DNA from: Mucilaginibacter sp.
Lineage (GTDB): Bacteria; Bacteroidota; Bacteroidia; Sphingobacteriales; Sphingobacteriaceae
Length of the DNA: 64,000 bases
Reading direction: 5' to 3'
Assembly (NCBI RefSeq): GCF_028288225.1
Contig: NZ_JAQBOC010000016.1
Location: forward strand, 1 to 64,000
A program made the translations under genes and the position numbers. This document shows positions 1 through 8,531 of the stretch, piece by piece; position 1 is the stretch's first letter; the number at the start of each line of letters is the position of its first letter. A model generated the notes under the pieces. It did not search any database, was not told the DNA's origin, and saw only the letters and a program-made list of their open reading frames with translations.

Positions 1-375
1 TGCCTCCTTATTTATGGTTTATATTGTAGAGTTGTGTACAGCAAACGCTTCACCGCCCCCGGGGGCCGGTATTCTTAAAAACAAGGCTAAAGATCGCTGT
101 TAACATAACAGCATAAAAAAGTGCGAATAAAATACCGGCGAATGACATAATTGAAAAATTAAAGGGTTATCAATGAGGCCTGTAAACTCATTCTATAACA
201 AATGATTATCGGAAATGTTCGGTTATTTTTGTTCCATTAAAATTAAATGATACCCGTCAATTACGCGAGAGATTGTAAATGTTATTTTTTTTTATGACTA
301 AGTTATAGTCCCTATAAATACGTTATGTAATAAAAATTGGAGAAAGCCATTTCTTACCCTTATCTTTAAGGAGCA
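1..375. other. Intergenic, no gene seen
   Basis: I see no credible reading frame in this AT-rich stretch. The only distinct structure is a perfect 12-bp GC palindrome, GCCCCCGGGGGC, at 55-66. It is probably the upstream region of the AraC-type gene at 379 and of whatever lies left of the window. Confidence 0.5.
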
Positions 376-378
376 TTG

Positions 379-1230
379 ATGCTTTGCGAGGAGAAACAAA
401 TGACAGATTTTCGATTCATTCCTATCACGCCACATCCTTTACTAAGCCCATATGTCGCGAAAATACATGTATTTGAAAGCAGCGGCCGCCTTCCCACCAA
501 GGAAAAAAAACTGATCGTCCCAAATGCAAATTTTAAATTAACGCTTACCTACCGTAACGGAATTGAAGCCCGCATCGGCGACAAGACCTTTATTCAAATT
601 GAAAATAAACTAAGTTTAACGGGCCTGATCGATTCGCCTGTCATCCTTGATCCGCAGGAAGATGCGCAGACCGGCACGATTATCATCGAATTCAACCCGC
701 TCGGAGCCTACCGTTTATTTCATTTCTCGTACACCGAGGTCAAAAATCAAATAGTGGAGCTGGGAGACCTGATCGGCAGCCGAGCAGAAGAACTTCAATC
801 GCAACTTGCCGAGGCAAGCGCTTTAGATCTGAAATTGCAGCTCCTACAGAATTTTCTGATCAAACAGTTGGAAAAAACCGCAGCTGACCTGATCTATGAT
901 TATTGCATCAATCGCATATTGAACTCCAAAGGTCTCCTAACCGTGACACAGCTTGAAAAGGAAACCGGCTATAGCTCGCGATGGCTTCATAACAAGTTTT
1001 CGGAACACCTGGGTACAGGGCCAAAAAACCTTTCCGAGATAGTCCGGTTCAAACAATTTTACCAGGCATTCTCAACCGGTGCCAATTATCAAAGCCTAAA
1101 GGAACAAATTTACCATCATTACCACGATCAATCCCATTTCATCAGAGCATTTAAAAGGTTCACCGGAACCACCCCAACCGACCTTCAAAACAGTATGAAC
1201 GAACTCGCCACCAAACATTATACGAGTTGA
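379..1230 (+). CDS. AraC-family transcriptional regulator
   Basis: A 283-aa DNA-binding regulator. The N-terminal half (about residues 10-140) resembles the ligand-sensing region common in Bacteroidota AraC proteins (DUF6597-like). The C-terminal ~90 residues carry two helix-turn-helix units: one around TQLEKETGYSSRWLHNKF and a second around YHDQSHFIRAFKRFTGTTP, the typical AraC signature. An upstream TTG at 376 is possible, but the ATG at 379 follows AAGGAG (368-373). A second ATG at 400 follows GAGGAG (388-393), so the start could lie 7 codons further in. The gene sits 62 bp upstream of two tandem SRPBCC genes in the same direction and may control them; that link is inference. The effector is unknown. 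Confidence 0.85.
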   Translation: MLCEEKQMTDFRFIPITPHPLLSPYVAKIHVFESSGRLPTKEKKLIVPNANFKLTLTYRNGIEARIGDKTFIQIENKLSLTGLIDSPVILDPQEDAQTGTIIIEFNPLGAYRLFHFSYTEVKNQIVELGDLIGSRAEELQSQLAEASALDLKLQLLQNFLIKQLEKTAADLIYDYCINRILNSKGLLTVTQLEKETGYSSRWLHNKFSEHLGTGPKNLSEIVRFKQFYQAFSTGANYQSLKEQIYHHYHDQSHFIRAFKRFTGTTPTDLQNSMNELATKHYTS

Positions 1231-1292
1231 CTTCCGATTTGTACAATACTTAAAGCTGCCACCGGCCCATCTTTGTTTAAAAATTAAATGAA

Positions 1293-1742
1293 ATGGTAAA
1301 GAACGATTTTAACAGCAGCATCTCGGCAAAAATTAGCGCAAGCGAGGCTATCAACAAGATCAGCAATGTACCCGGATGGTGGGGAATAACCTTCAGCGGG
1401 AGGTCCGAAAAACAAAATGATCAGTTTATAGTAAAAATGGGGGGGGATTCTTTCTTCAACTTTACCGTAGCAGAATTAATTCCCGGTAAAAGAGTTGTTT
1501 GGTTAGTTACCAATTGCAATATGCCCTGGTATTCGGATAAAATGGAATGGGCTAACACCAAATTGATTTTTGATCTCACTGAAAATAATGGCATAACAGA
1601 TCTGAATTTTACGCATGAAGGTCTTACAGCGGAAGTTGAGTGTTACAAGGACTGTGCGCCAGGTTGGACCCATTGGATCAAAACAAGTTTATTTTCATAT
1701 TTTACTACAGGGAAAGGCGTTTTTAGACAACCAACCAAGTAA
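1293..1742 (+). CDS. SRPBCC (AHSA1-like) domain protein, copy 1
   Basis: A 149-aa soluble protein of the START/Bet v1-like superfamily, activator-of-Hsp90-ATPase-1-like branch. These small helix-grip proteins usually bind hydrophobic ligands; the specific role here is unknown. Visible family marks are the ISASEAINKISNVPGWW opening, the central KRVVWLVTNC strand, EWANTKLIFDL and the FTHEGLTAEVECY segment near the C-terminus. No signal peptide or membrane segment is seen. A paralogue begins 16 bp downstream and shares the same block order, so the pair is a tandem duplication probably transcribed together. Confidence 0.85.
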   Translation: MVKNDFNSSISAKISASEAINKISNVPGWWGITFSGRSEKQNDQFIVKMGGDSFFNFTVAELIPGKRVVWLVTNCNMPWYSDKMEWANTKLIFDLTENNGITDLNFTHEGLTAEVECYKDCAPGWTHWIKTSLFSYFTTGKGVFRQPTK

Positions 1743-1758
1743 GAAAAAACAGCCAAAA

Positions 1759-2193
1759 ATGATACGTCAAAATTACACAGTAGCAATTGAGGTTGTAAAA
1801 TCTCCGGATGAAGTTTTCAACTGCATTAAAGACGTTTCAAAATGGTGGAATAAAGAATGTGAAGGCAGTAGTGCAAAATTAAACGATGAATTTATCATCC
1901 GTCATGGCGACGTACATTATTCAAAACAGAAACTGGTTGAAATTATTCCCTACAAAAAAGTTGTGTGGCTGGTAACCGATAGTAAACTCAACTGGCTGGA
2001 AAAAAATAAAACAGAATGGACAAACACAAAAGTGGTTTTTGAGATTACTCCCAATGTTGATAAAACAACACTTAAGTTCACTCACGAAGGGCTTACTCCC
2101 GAAAAGGAGTGTTATGCAAAGGTAGAACAGAGTTGGAACATAGTTATCAAAGACTGGCTATTTAACTTTATTACTACCGGTAAACCGATATAA
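1759..2193 (+). CDS. SRPBCC (AHSA1-like) domain protein, copy 2
   Basis: A 144-aa paralogue of the preceding gene. Shared blocks are KDVSKWWNKECEGS, KKVVWLVTDSKLNW, TEWTNTKVVFEI and FTHEGLTPEKECY. The open frame extends upstream to 1615, but that part overlaps copy 1 in another frame. The ATG at 1759 gives a protein aligning end to end with copy 1, so I use it. Predicted cytoplasmic, ligand unknown. A hairpin with a T8 tract at 2319-2342 probably ends the transcript. Confidence 0.85.
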   Translation: MIRQNYTVAIEVVKSPDEVFNCIKDVSKWWNKECEGSSAKLNDEFIIRHGDVHYSKQKLVEIIPYKKVVWLVTDSKLNWLEKNKTEWTNTKVVFEITPNVDKTTLKFTHEGLTPEKECYAKVEQSWNIVIKDWLFNFITTGKPI

Positions 2194-2318
2194 TAGATCA
2201 TCTCAGCACCGGATAATTTTGAACCAAATCATTTATAAGTCTAAATTAGCTATCAAATGCTGATCAGATAAGCAATGGTTCGGCATTTGTATAGCAGCCA
2301 TCACATTACCAGAAGTCT

Positions 2319-2342
2319 CGAAGTATTCACTTCGTTTTTTTT
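2319..2342 (+). terminator. Rho-independent terminator after SRPBCC pair
   Basis: Stem CGAAGT/ACTTCG (2319-2324 with 2329-2334), a 4-nt loop and eight T residues immediately after. It lies 126 bp beyond the second SRPBCC stop codon, on the same strand. Confidence 0.65.
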
Positions 2343-2458
2343 ATTGCCTTAAAGTACCTGCGTAGCCTTATAATTTAATAATACCGACCGAAGCCTGGTG
2401 TAATGTTATGTTGGCATTTAGAAGTCACGAACGGAAGGATTGTGGCAGCTTATGGTCT

Positions 2459-3118
2459 TCAATTATCCTTTACAAAGCGTAGGCTATAGCCGTAAGGCTC
2501 AACTAAACGAGATGAAGAAACCCGCGCATAACTATTTGGTGCACCTCCTGTTCCGTATGAATCGTAAAAGCCAGAGAAATCCATGATAAACCAGGTTTGA
2601 GCGTCTTCTGGAATACCAATAGTTGTAGTCCAAAAGTTTGCGGTCGACTTGTAATCTTGAAATTCATTTGCAAATGCTTGGTATTTACCTGCTGGCAATG
2701 CATTGAAGCCAGATTTGTTAGTCCCGGGAAGATACCATCCCGTAGTAGATCTTAAATATTTTGATGAAACCGAATCAAGAAGTGCTCCGTACTCATCCTC
2801 CCAGATGAGCGTGCCCTGTGATTTCAATAGCGTAATACAGTCTGCCTCACTAGGTACACGCCATCCAGCCGGTAATGTGAGTGCCTGCATTTCTTCTAAA
2901 GTATAGTATTTACCTATTGCAGCTTCATCATTTCTAGTGCTTGCTGTTCCGCCTGGTCCATCATAGTTTTCCGCAGTCCAGGTTTGATTACCTATAACTA
3001 CGGTACTGTAAACTTTTTCGTTAATGGTAACTAGAGCCTGATGTTTTGTTTCATTCTTCTTTGAGCATGAAATAAGCGTAATGAAAAGGATAGCAGGTAA
3101 GTAAAGTAGTTTTCTCAT
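2459..3118 (-). CDS. FISUMP-domain lipoprotein
   Basis: A 219-aa predicted lipoprotein: hydrophobic signal ending LISC with lipid-acceptor Cys18. The rest matches the Fibrobacter succinogenes major paralogous domain (TIGR02145). It has the opening YSTVVIGNQTWTAENY, the GWRVPSEADCITLL block, the GFNALPAGKY block, FWTTT and a closing SLRFVKD. The fold is C-type-lectin-like and the proteins are surface or secreted; ligands are unknown. It is a monocistronic leftward gene with 213 bp to the next leftward gene upstream. Confidence 0.85.
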   Translation of the reverse strand: MRKLLYLPAILFITLISCSKKNETKHQALVTINEKVYSTVVIGNQTWTAENYDGPGGTASTRNDEAAIGKYYTLEEMQALTLPAGWRVPSEADCITLLKSQGTLIWEDEYGALLDSVSSKYLRSTTGWYLPGTNKSGFNALPAGKYQAFANEFQDYKSTANFWTTTIGIPEDAQTWFIMDFSGFYDSYGTGGAPNSYARVSSSRLVEPYGYSLRFVKDN

Positions 3119-3331
3119 TGATTAATCAGGGTTAGTTGATTGTGGCACAAGATATGGAGTATCCTGAGGACGAGCAAGTGCAAGTTATAAAAGAACGTAC
3201 CTAAATGATAAGTTCTTCTTAAATTGTTGCACGCTTGCAAAGCTTTTGATAAGCAGCGCCACCCCGACTCTCGTAAGAAACAACGAGGGTAAAGCCAAGA
3301 GATAATTTAAATTAAATGTTGATCAGGGTCT

Positions 3332-4801
3332 CTATTTCTTTCTAAGCCTTAACAGGCCGTTAGCTGTGGTTGCATAAATAACTCCTTTTGAGTCCTGCAC
3401 TAATTGATAAATTGTATAACCAGGAGCAGGAGAGTTAACATTATGATAGTTTTCCCAGCCATCTTTCAAATTGAACCTTGCAATACCTGATTGATCAGTA
3501 CCTATCCATAAAACGTGTTCAAACTTGTCGTATAAGATATTATTGACACGGTTTGAGGGCATTCCGGAATTTTTATCGTTATAATGAAGCCAGTTACCTT
3601 TCGTTTTCAGTACTGCTATGCCCTCTTTATCGTCATCGTCAGGAACTTTATTGCAATCAACCAGTGAGAAGTAAAGGTTACCCTTTTCATCTTCTACTAC
3701 ACCAGAGATGCTCATGTTTTTCAATGGTGTATTGGATTTATTAAATGTAGTTACAAAGAAGTCTTTATCAATCATGATACTGCCTTTCGAAGTACCTATC
3801 CATAAACGTTTGCGGCTATCAACATAAGCGTAGGAGATATCATTTGATGGTAGCAGTGGTATGTTCTTTTTATTCAATAGGACCACTTTATCGTTTCTAA
3901 CAGCCACAAGGCCATCGTTAGTGGTAAAAAGGAGCTTGCCATTACTGCTGTTTAAGATATGGGTAACACCTGAGGTTAAAAATTTTTTGAAGTCATATAT
4001 TTGCCACCTGTCATCGGTACACTTGTATATCTTATTGTCAACGTACACCCATTTGTTATTGTCCTTATCTGCGGTTATACCTCCTATGGCTGTTTCCGTG
4101 GTAAACGGCGAGTTAAATTCATTAACAGGATTGAAGTTTTCCCCATCAAACCTGGTTAGCCCGCTGGCGGTAGCATACCACAAAATATCAGATTTATCCA
4201 CCGTGCATGACCTGCTTATATTATCGGGAAGAGGAGAGTTATATTTGGTCCAAACAGTGAACTCATAGGTTTTTAATGATGGGTTAGTATAAATAGTTTT
4301 TTTATTATAAATGAGGGGATCGCCAGGTGGCTTTAATTCAGTCAGGTCCATTCTTTGGATCTCGCTTGACATTTTGCCATTAGCAATACGGAAAATCACA
4401 TTCACAGATGCAGTTACGACTTTGCCATTTACTTTAGCCGGTTTCCACAAAAAGCCATTCAGGTATCTGATCAAATCAGCTGTTAGCGGGCTGTTCGTGA
4501 CGTCTGTATGGCTAAGCACGCAGCCAAACCCAGTAGAGTCGACCAAAACCTGGAAGGTTATTGATCCTTTGAAATTTCCCAATATGTACTTACGAGAGCT
4601 CTTTTCGCTTATATTATCGAGAATGACCTGATCACAAGTTGCTTTTGGATCTCCGCAGTCCATACAATAGTTTGAAGTATTGCACACCTCTACTTTTTCC
4701 ATGAAAAGATTTTGTGCTGAAAGACCCGCGGGTAAAAAGAAAATAAACAGGATGATGAGCGATAGTTTGCAAATCTGGTTTGGGGGTAATACTGCTGACA
4801 T
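3332..4801 (-). CDS. Secreted protein with TonB_C-like domain and regulator-type beta-propeller
   Basis: A 489-aa exported protein (signal peptide to about residue 29, ending GLSAQ). Residues ~36-56 hold a Cys cluster (C40, C46, C49, C56). Residues ~76-140 resemble a TonB C-terminal domain (GSITFQVLVDSTG ... FLWKPAKVNGKVV). The remaining ~300 residues form about seven repeats of the two-component-regulator propeller type, for example LWYATASGLTRFDG, LWIGTSKGSIMID, LWIGTDQSGIARF and IYATTANGLLRL. Full hybrid sensors carry such propellers ahead of histidine-kinase domains; here no kinase, transmembrane anchor or DNA-binding part follows. It is therefore a stand-alone periplasmic or surface propeller. 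Function unknown. Confidence 0.75.
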   Translation of the reverse strand: MSAVLPPNQICKLSLIILFIFFLPAGLSAQNLFMEKVEVCNTSNYCMDCGDPKATCDQVILDNISEKSSRKYILGNFKGSITFQVLVDSTGFGCVLSHTDVTNSPLTADLIRYLNGFLWKPAKVNGKVVTASVNVIFRIANGKMSSEIQRMDLTELKPPGDPLIYNKKTIYTNPSLKTYEFTVWTKYNSPLPDNISRSCTVDKSDILWYATASGLTRFDGENFNPVNEFNSPFTTETAIGGITADKDNNKWVYVDNKIYKCTDDRWQIYDFKKFLTSGVTHILNSSNGKLLFTTNDGLVAVRNDKVVLLNKKNIPLLPSNDISYAYVDSRKRLWIGTSKGSIMIDKDFFVTTFNKSNTPLKNMSISGVVEDEKGNLYFSLVDCNKVPDDDDKEGIAVLKTKGNWLHYNDKNSGMPSNRVNNILYDKFEHVLWIGTDQSGIARFNLKDGWENYHNVNSPAPGYTIYQLVQDSKGVIYATTANGLLRLRKK

Positions 4802-5037
4802 TAAGTTTATAAATTAAAGAAAGCAAATTCAAAACACCAAGTGAATGATAGTTAAAATAAGTTAAAGTCTGACACCATTTACCCAAGCTTATTTAAGAAC
4901 AAGAAGGAAACACTTTTATTATAGAAAATGGTTAAATATTAGTAAAAAGGAAAAGGAAAAGTAAGATTTTCTAAATGATTTTTCGTTACGGGAGCAAGGC
5001 GTCTCATTCGTTTTTGTTTTCGCCAAGCAACAAAGGT

Positions 5038-5769
5038 CTACTTTATCCGCACAGTATCCTGTAAAGCCATATTGTATTCGTCCAGGCATTTTTCAAGCGA
5101 TTGCCCTTTTTTATGAATGCAATCACAGAAATCATTACAAGCTTTGGGATTGTTGCTAACCTTACATTGGCCCTTACACTCTGATAAAGTATTACGGGGC
5201 ATAATGTCGTATACATTTGTAATTACCAGCACTAAAATGATGATGACTGCCACTACACGGGCAACGAAAATTGTCGGAAACTTATTACTAACGACTTTTG
5301 GCTTTGGTATGTCATTAAGGATTGTAGGGTGATTAAAGGGAAGAATGAATTTTAATTTGTCATAATCCCAGCATAAAAGATACAAATTAGCTAATACCAT
5401 TAAGGGTGAAGAAAGAAGTGATCCATCAAAACGCACCGCAAATGACAGCATACAAATATTCAATATTATGGGAAAATAGAGAATTGCTCCGAGAGTAGCC
5501 GTGCGGGGTATCAGCAACAGAATAGCTGCTGTCACTTGCAAAACACCAATAAATGGGTAATAATAACCTGTTAGGTGTAACGCCTCTAAATAATGACCCA
5601 TTGGGTGATTAACGGATAAAGAGGTGAACCGCTCACCAGTAATTTTTACGAAACCCGCAGGTAAAAAGCCAGCTGCCAAAGCTATGCGATTAAAAACAGC
5701 AAAATATCGAAGCCACCTGTTTTCCGTTGCCTTAAAATGGATTTCGTCAAGTTTGGAGGAAATAGTCAT
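5038..5769 (-). CDS. DoxX-like membrane protein with Cys-rich C-terminal tail
   Basis: A 243-aa membrane protein. The first ~140 residues look like a DoxX/MauE-type four-helix module, including AGFLPAGFVKITG in the first helix and ILYFPIILNICML later. A fifth hydrophobic helix at about 167-188 precedes a short tail with six cysteines: C198, C202, C211, C215, C217, C228 (C-x3-C-x8-C-x3-C-x-C-x10-C). If the four-helix core has cytoplasmic ends, the fifth helix places this tail in the periplasm, where disulfides could form; that topology is inference. No redox partner lies next to it. The downstream neighbour on the same strand is cyclopropane-fatty-acid synthase on its upstream side (143 bp away). 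Confidence 0.65.
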   Translation of the reverse strand: MTISSKLDEIHFKATENRWLRYFAVFNRIALAAGFLPAGFVKITGERFTSLSVNHPMGHYLEALHLTGYYYPFIGVLQVTAAILLLIPRTATLGAILYFPIILNICMLSFAVRFDGSLLSSPLMVLANLYLLCWDYDKLKFILPFNHPTILNDIPKPKVVSNKFPTIFVARVVAVIIILVLVITNVYDIMPRNTLSECKGQCKVSNNPKACNDFCDCIHKKGQSLEKCLDEYNMALQDTVRIK

Positions 5770-5912
5770 AAAAGTAAAATTATATCAAAGTACTTTGTTT
5801 TACGAAGTTAATATTTTTTTCTTACTTACAAATTTTAGTTTGCTTAGCTACAGCAAGCAATAGAGAGAAAAAAACTTGTGGCTAAAGTCAGCGTGCAAGA
5901 AAAACCGTTGAG

Positions 5913-7070
5913 TTATCGTACTGATTGGTATGCAGTATGTCTTTTTGGCTTAGAAAAAACAATCTGCCATAGATTGTTTTTATTTGACCTGAAGGATGCA
6001 GCACTGCACGACAAATAATATTCCCACATCCTGTAAAACTGCTTATCATATTTAGTTTCCAGGTTCGGCCATGCGTTCCTAAACCGTTTGAGCCACTCCA
6101 TCAGGGTCAGATCATAAAAGACCCTAAAATTGTGCCAGTCCTCCATTACTAACTTATGTTCAGCAGCCTGGCCAATTTGCGTTACAGAGGGTATCACTGC
6201 GTTAGGGAAAATATGGCTGTTGATCCAGGGATCAATTGCCGTAACCGATGAATTGCTCCCTATACAATGCAACAGGAAGAGCCCATCCTCCTTCAGGGTT
6301 CTTTGAATGACGTTCATGTAATAATCATAATTTTTATATCCTACATGTTCGAACATACCTATCGATACGATCCCGTCAAACTTTTCATCCAGGCTCCTGT
6401 AATCTTGCAAACGTATTTCAACCGGAAGGTGCTTGCATCGTTCACGGGCAAGCTTTACCTGTTCTGCAGATAAGGTTATCCCAACAACTTCCACTCCATA
6501 ACGCTCTGCTGCAAACGCTGCAAATCCACCCCATCCACATCCTATGTCCAAAATTTTTTGACCTTTTTCAAGCTGCAATTTTCTGCAGATCAAATCCAGC
6601 TTATGGTCCTGTGCTTCTTCCAAAGTTGCTGCATTCTGCCAATATGCACAGGAGTACATCATTCTTTTATCCAGGATTGCTTCAAAAAGATCATTGCCCA
6701 GATCATAATGTTTGCGAATATCCTGTTGTGCCCTTTTTACAGACTGGCCGTTCCAAAGTATAGTTTTGATTTTATACCAAAGGGATTTAAAGCTATGGGG
6801 GATATATTGATCCAGATTGGCACTAAATAACCGGTACATCAGCTGGTCTAAAGCCGGGCAATCCCACATGCCGGCCATATAAGATTCCCCGAAGGCCAGT
6901 GAACCCTGGCGAAAGATCCATGGGTAGAATTTTTCATCGTGCACTTGTATATCCCAGGGCTGTAATCCGTTAATGCAGACTTCAGCCTTTGCTAATAAGC
7001 CCAGAACTGTTTCTTTATAAAAGTTATTTTTTAAAGAAGCTGAATAGAATACAGACCTGTTGGCATCCAT
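5913..7070 (-). CDS. cfa: Cyclopropane-fatty-acyl-phospholipid synthase
   Basis: A 385-aa enzyme that transfers a methylene group from S-adenosylmethionine to unsaturated acyl chains of membrane phospholipids. The SAM site is LDIGCGWGG (174-182). The bicarbonate-binding residues described for E. coli Cfa (C139, E239, H266, I268, Y317) all appear here shifted by two: C141, E241, H268, I270, Y319. The length matches the family (about 380). The IRKHYDLGNDLF block ahead of the SAM domain is also diagnostic. It appears monocistronic; the 383-bp spacer upstream is shared with the divergent DUF5996 gene. Confidence 0.95.
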   Translation of the reverse strand: MDANRSVFYSASLKNNFYKETVLGLLAKAEVCINGLQPWDIQVHDEKFYPWIFRQGSLAFGESYMAGMWDCPALDQLMYRLFSANLDQYIPHSFKSLWYKIKTILWNGQSVKRAQQDIRKHYDLGNDLFEAILDKRMMYSCAYWQNAATLEEAQDHKLDLICRKLQLEKGQKILDIGCGWGGFAAFAAERYGVEVVGITLSAEQVKLARERCKHLPVEIRLQDYRSLDEKFDGIVSIGMFEHVGYKNYDYYMNVIQRTLKEDGLFLLHCIGSNSSVTAIDPWINSHIFPNAVIPSVTQIGQAAEHKLVMEDWHNFRVFYDLTLMEWLKRFRNAWPNLETKYDKQFYRMWEYYLSCSAASFRSNKNNLWQIVFSKPKRHTAYQSVR

Positions 7071-7453
7071 AGTTTTTGATCGTTTTAACTTCCCCGAAAA
7101 AACATATACTTAACATCCTCAATAACTTAACCTAATATCCGGATCTAAGTTTTAGTTAGATACTGATTTTTAATAAAGAGTGTTCTGCGCCATAATTTAT
7201 CGGGAATAATGCCATCAGGAAGATGGCCCAATTAGGAAACATGCCAGGGAGGTACCTGACTTCCCGAAAGAGGCTAAAAGGCAGAATAATAATTTATAGC
7301 GTTTTATGTGGTGTTGCCAGTCTTGGTAATCTTCAACCCTGTTTGAAAATATAGCAGGTAAAAAGAAAGGATCCTGGCTGTTTATTTAAAACAAGTTTTG
7401 TTAGCCAGGTGTTTGAGTTAAGTCCTATTAAAAGTATTTAAATAATAATTGTC
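7071..7453. other. Divergent intergenic region
   Basis: A 383-bp spacer between the leftward cfa start and the rightward DUF5996 start. No open frame of interest, hairpin or known RNA motif is seen. It should contain promoters for both genes, but I could not pick out a convincing TTTG/TAnnTTTG pair. Confidence 0.5.
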
Positions 7454-8389
7454 ATGAGCAAAGAAAAGCAGGCCGGCAACTGGCCGGAACTAATTTACAA
7501 TAATTTTAAGGACACGCTGCAGACTGTGCAGCTTTGGACACAGATTGTTGGGAAAATACGGATGGTTAATACACCCTGGACCAATCATGGCTGGCATGTA
7601 ACACTTTATATATCTTCCAGGGGGCTTTCCACCGGTAAGGTACCTTATGGGAGTGGCAGCTTTCAGATCGATTTTGATTTTATAGATCACCAACTAGTGG
7701 TTTCCGCAAGCGATGGCGGTTTAAAGCACCTGCGCCTGCAACCAGCGACCGTGGCAAGTTTTTATAGAGACCTTTTTAACTTGCTTAATGAAATGAATAT
7801 ATCTACAGAGATTTATGCCAGGCCCAACGAACTCGAACTGGCGATTCCTTTTGCTGAAGATGAAGTGCATAAAACCTATGATGCCCACCAAATGCATCTT
7901 TACTGGCAAGCTTTAGTCAGGATCGATTCGGTATTTACCCGGTTTAGGGCTGAGTTTACCGGAAAATGCAGCCCGGTGCATTTATTCTGGGGAGGTTTTG
8001 ATTTAGCCGTGACCCGTTTTTCCGGCAGAACGGCACCATTATATCAAGGTAAAGTACCAAATATGCCGGAGCGTGTTATGCAGGAGGCTTACTCACATGA
8101 CGTATCCAGCGCAGGCTTTTGGCCAGGCAACGACGTTTATCCTTTTCCTGCATTTTATTCTTACTGCTATCCTCCTCAGCCGGATTACGGCGCACAACCG
8201 GTTGAGCCTGAACAGGCTTTTTACAATGCAGAAATGGGTGAGTTTTTATTGAACTACGAAGCCGTGCAGCAGGCTGAAGACCCGGAAGCCACTTTGCTGG
8301 AATTTTTGAGATCGACCTACCAGGCAGCGGCCAGGACTGGTAATTGGGACCATAAACTGACCTGTAATCTGACCAGTTTTGAGAGGTAG
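7454..8389 (+). CDS. DUF5996 family protein
   Basis: A 311-aa soluble protein matching DUF5996. Family features are the opening NWPELIYNNFKDTLQTVQLWTQ, a PWTNHGWHVTLYISSRGL block, the HLFWGGFDLAVTRFSGR block near 175-190 and the Pro/Tyr-rich FWPGNDVYPFPAFYSYCYPP segment. No signal peptide. The biochemical role of the family is not known to me. It stands alone; a 33-bp inverted repeat at 8478-8510 separates it from the convergent TIGR03118 gene. Confidence 0.85.
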   Translation: MSKEKQAGNWPELIYNNFKDTLQTVQLWTQIVGKIRMVNTPWTNHGWHVTLYISSRGLSTGKVPYGSGSFQIDFDFIDHQLVVSASDGGLKHLRLQPATVASFYRDLFNLLNEMNISTEIYARPNELELAIPFAEDEVHKTYDAHQMHLYWQALVRIDSVFTRFRAEFTGKCSPVHLFWGGFDLAVTRFSGRTAPLYQGKVPNMPERVMQEAYSHDVSSAGFWPGNDVYPFPAFYSYCYPPQPDYGAQPVEPEQAFYNAEMGEFLLNYEAVQQAEDPEATLLEFLRSTYQAAARTGNWDHKLTCNLTSFER

Positions 8390-8477
8390 AACGAGTTATT
8401 GTTGCTTCAATACTTTTGATGATAATGAGTAATTTATACAGGTCAAATTTTTAAACTTTAGTGCCATCTTTATAAAA

Positions 8478-8510
8478 CAACCCGATTGGAATATTTAACC
8501 AATCGGGTTG
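8478..8510 (-). terminator. Hairpin terminator between convergent genes
   Basis: A perfect 12-bp stem (CAACCCGATTGG at 8478-8489 with its complement at 8499-8510). Read leftward it is followed by TTTTATA, so it most likely ends the leftward TIGR03118 gene. It may also stop transcripts from the DUF5996 gene. Confidence 0.6.
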
Positions 8511-8531
8511 CTGACGTTATTGTTAATCCCA

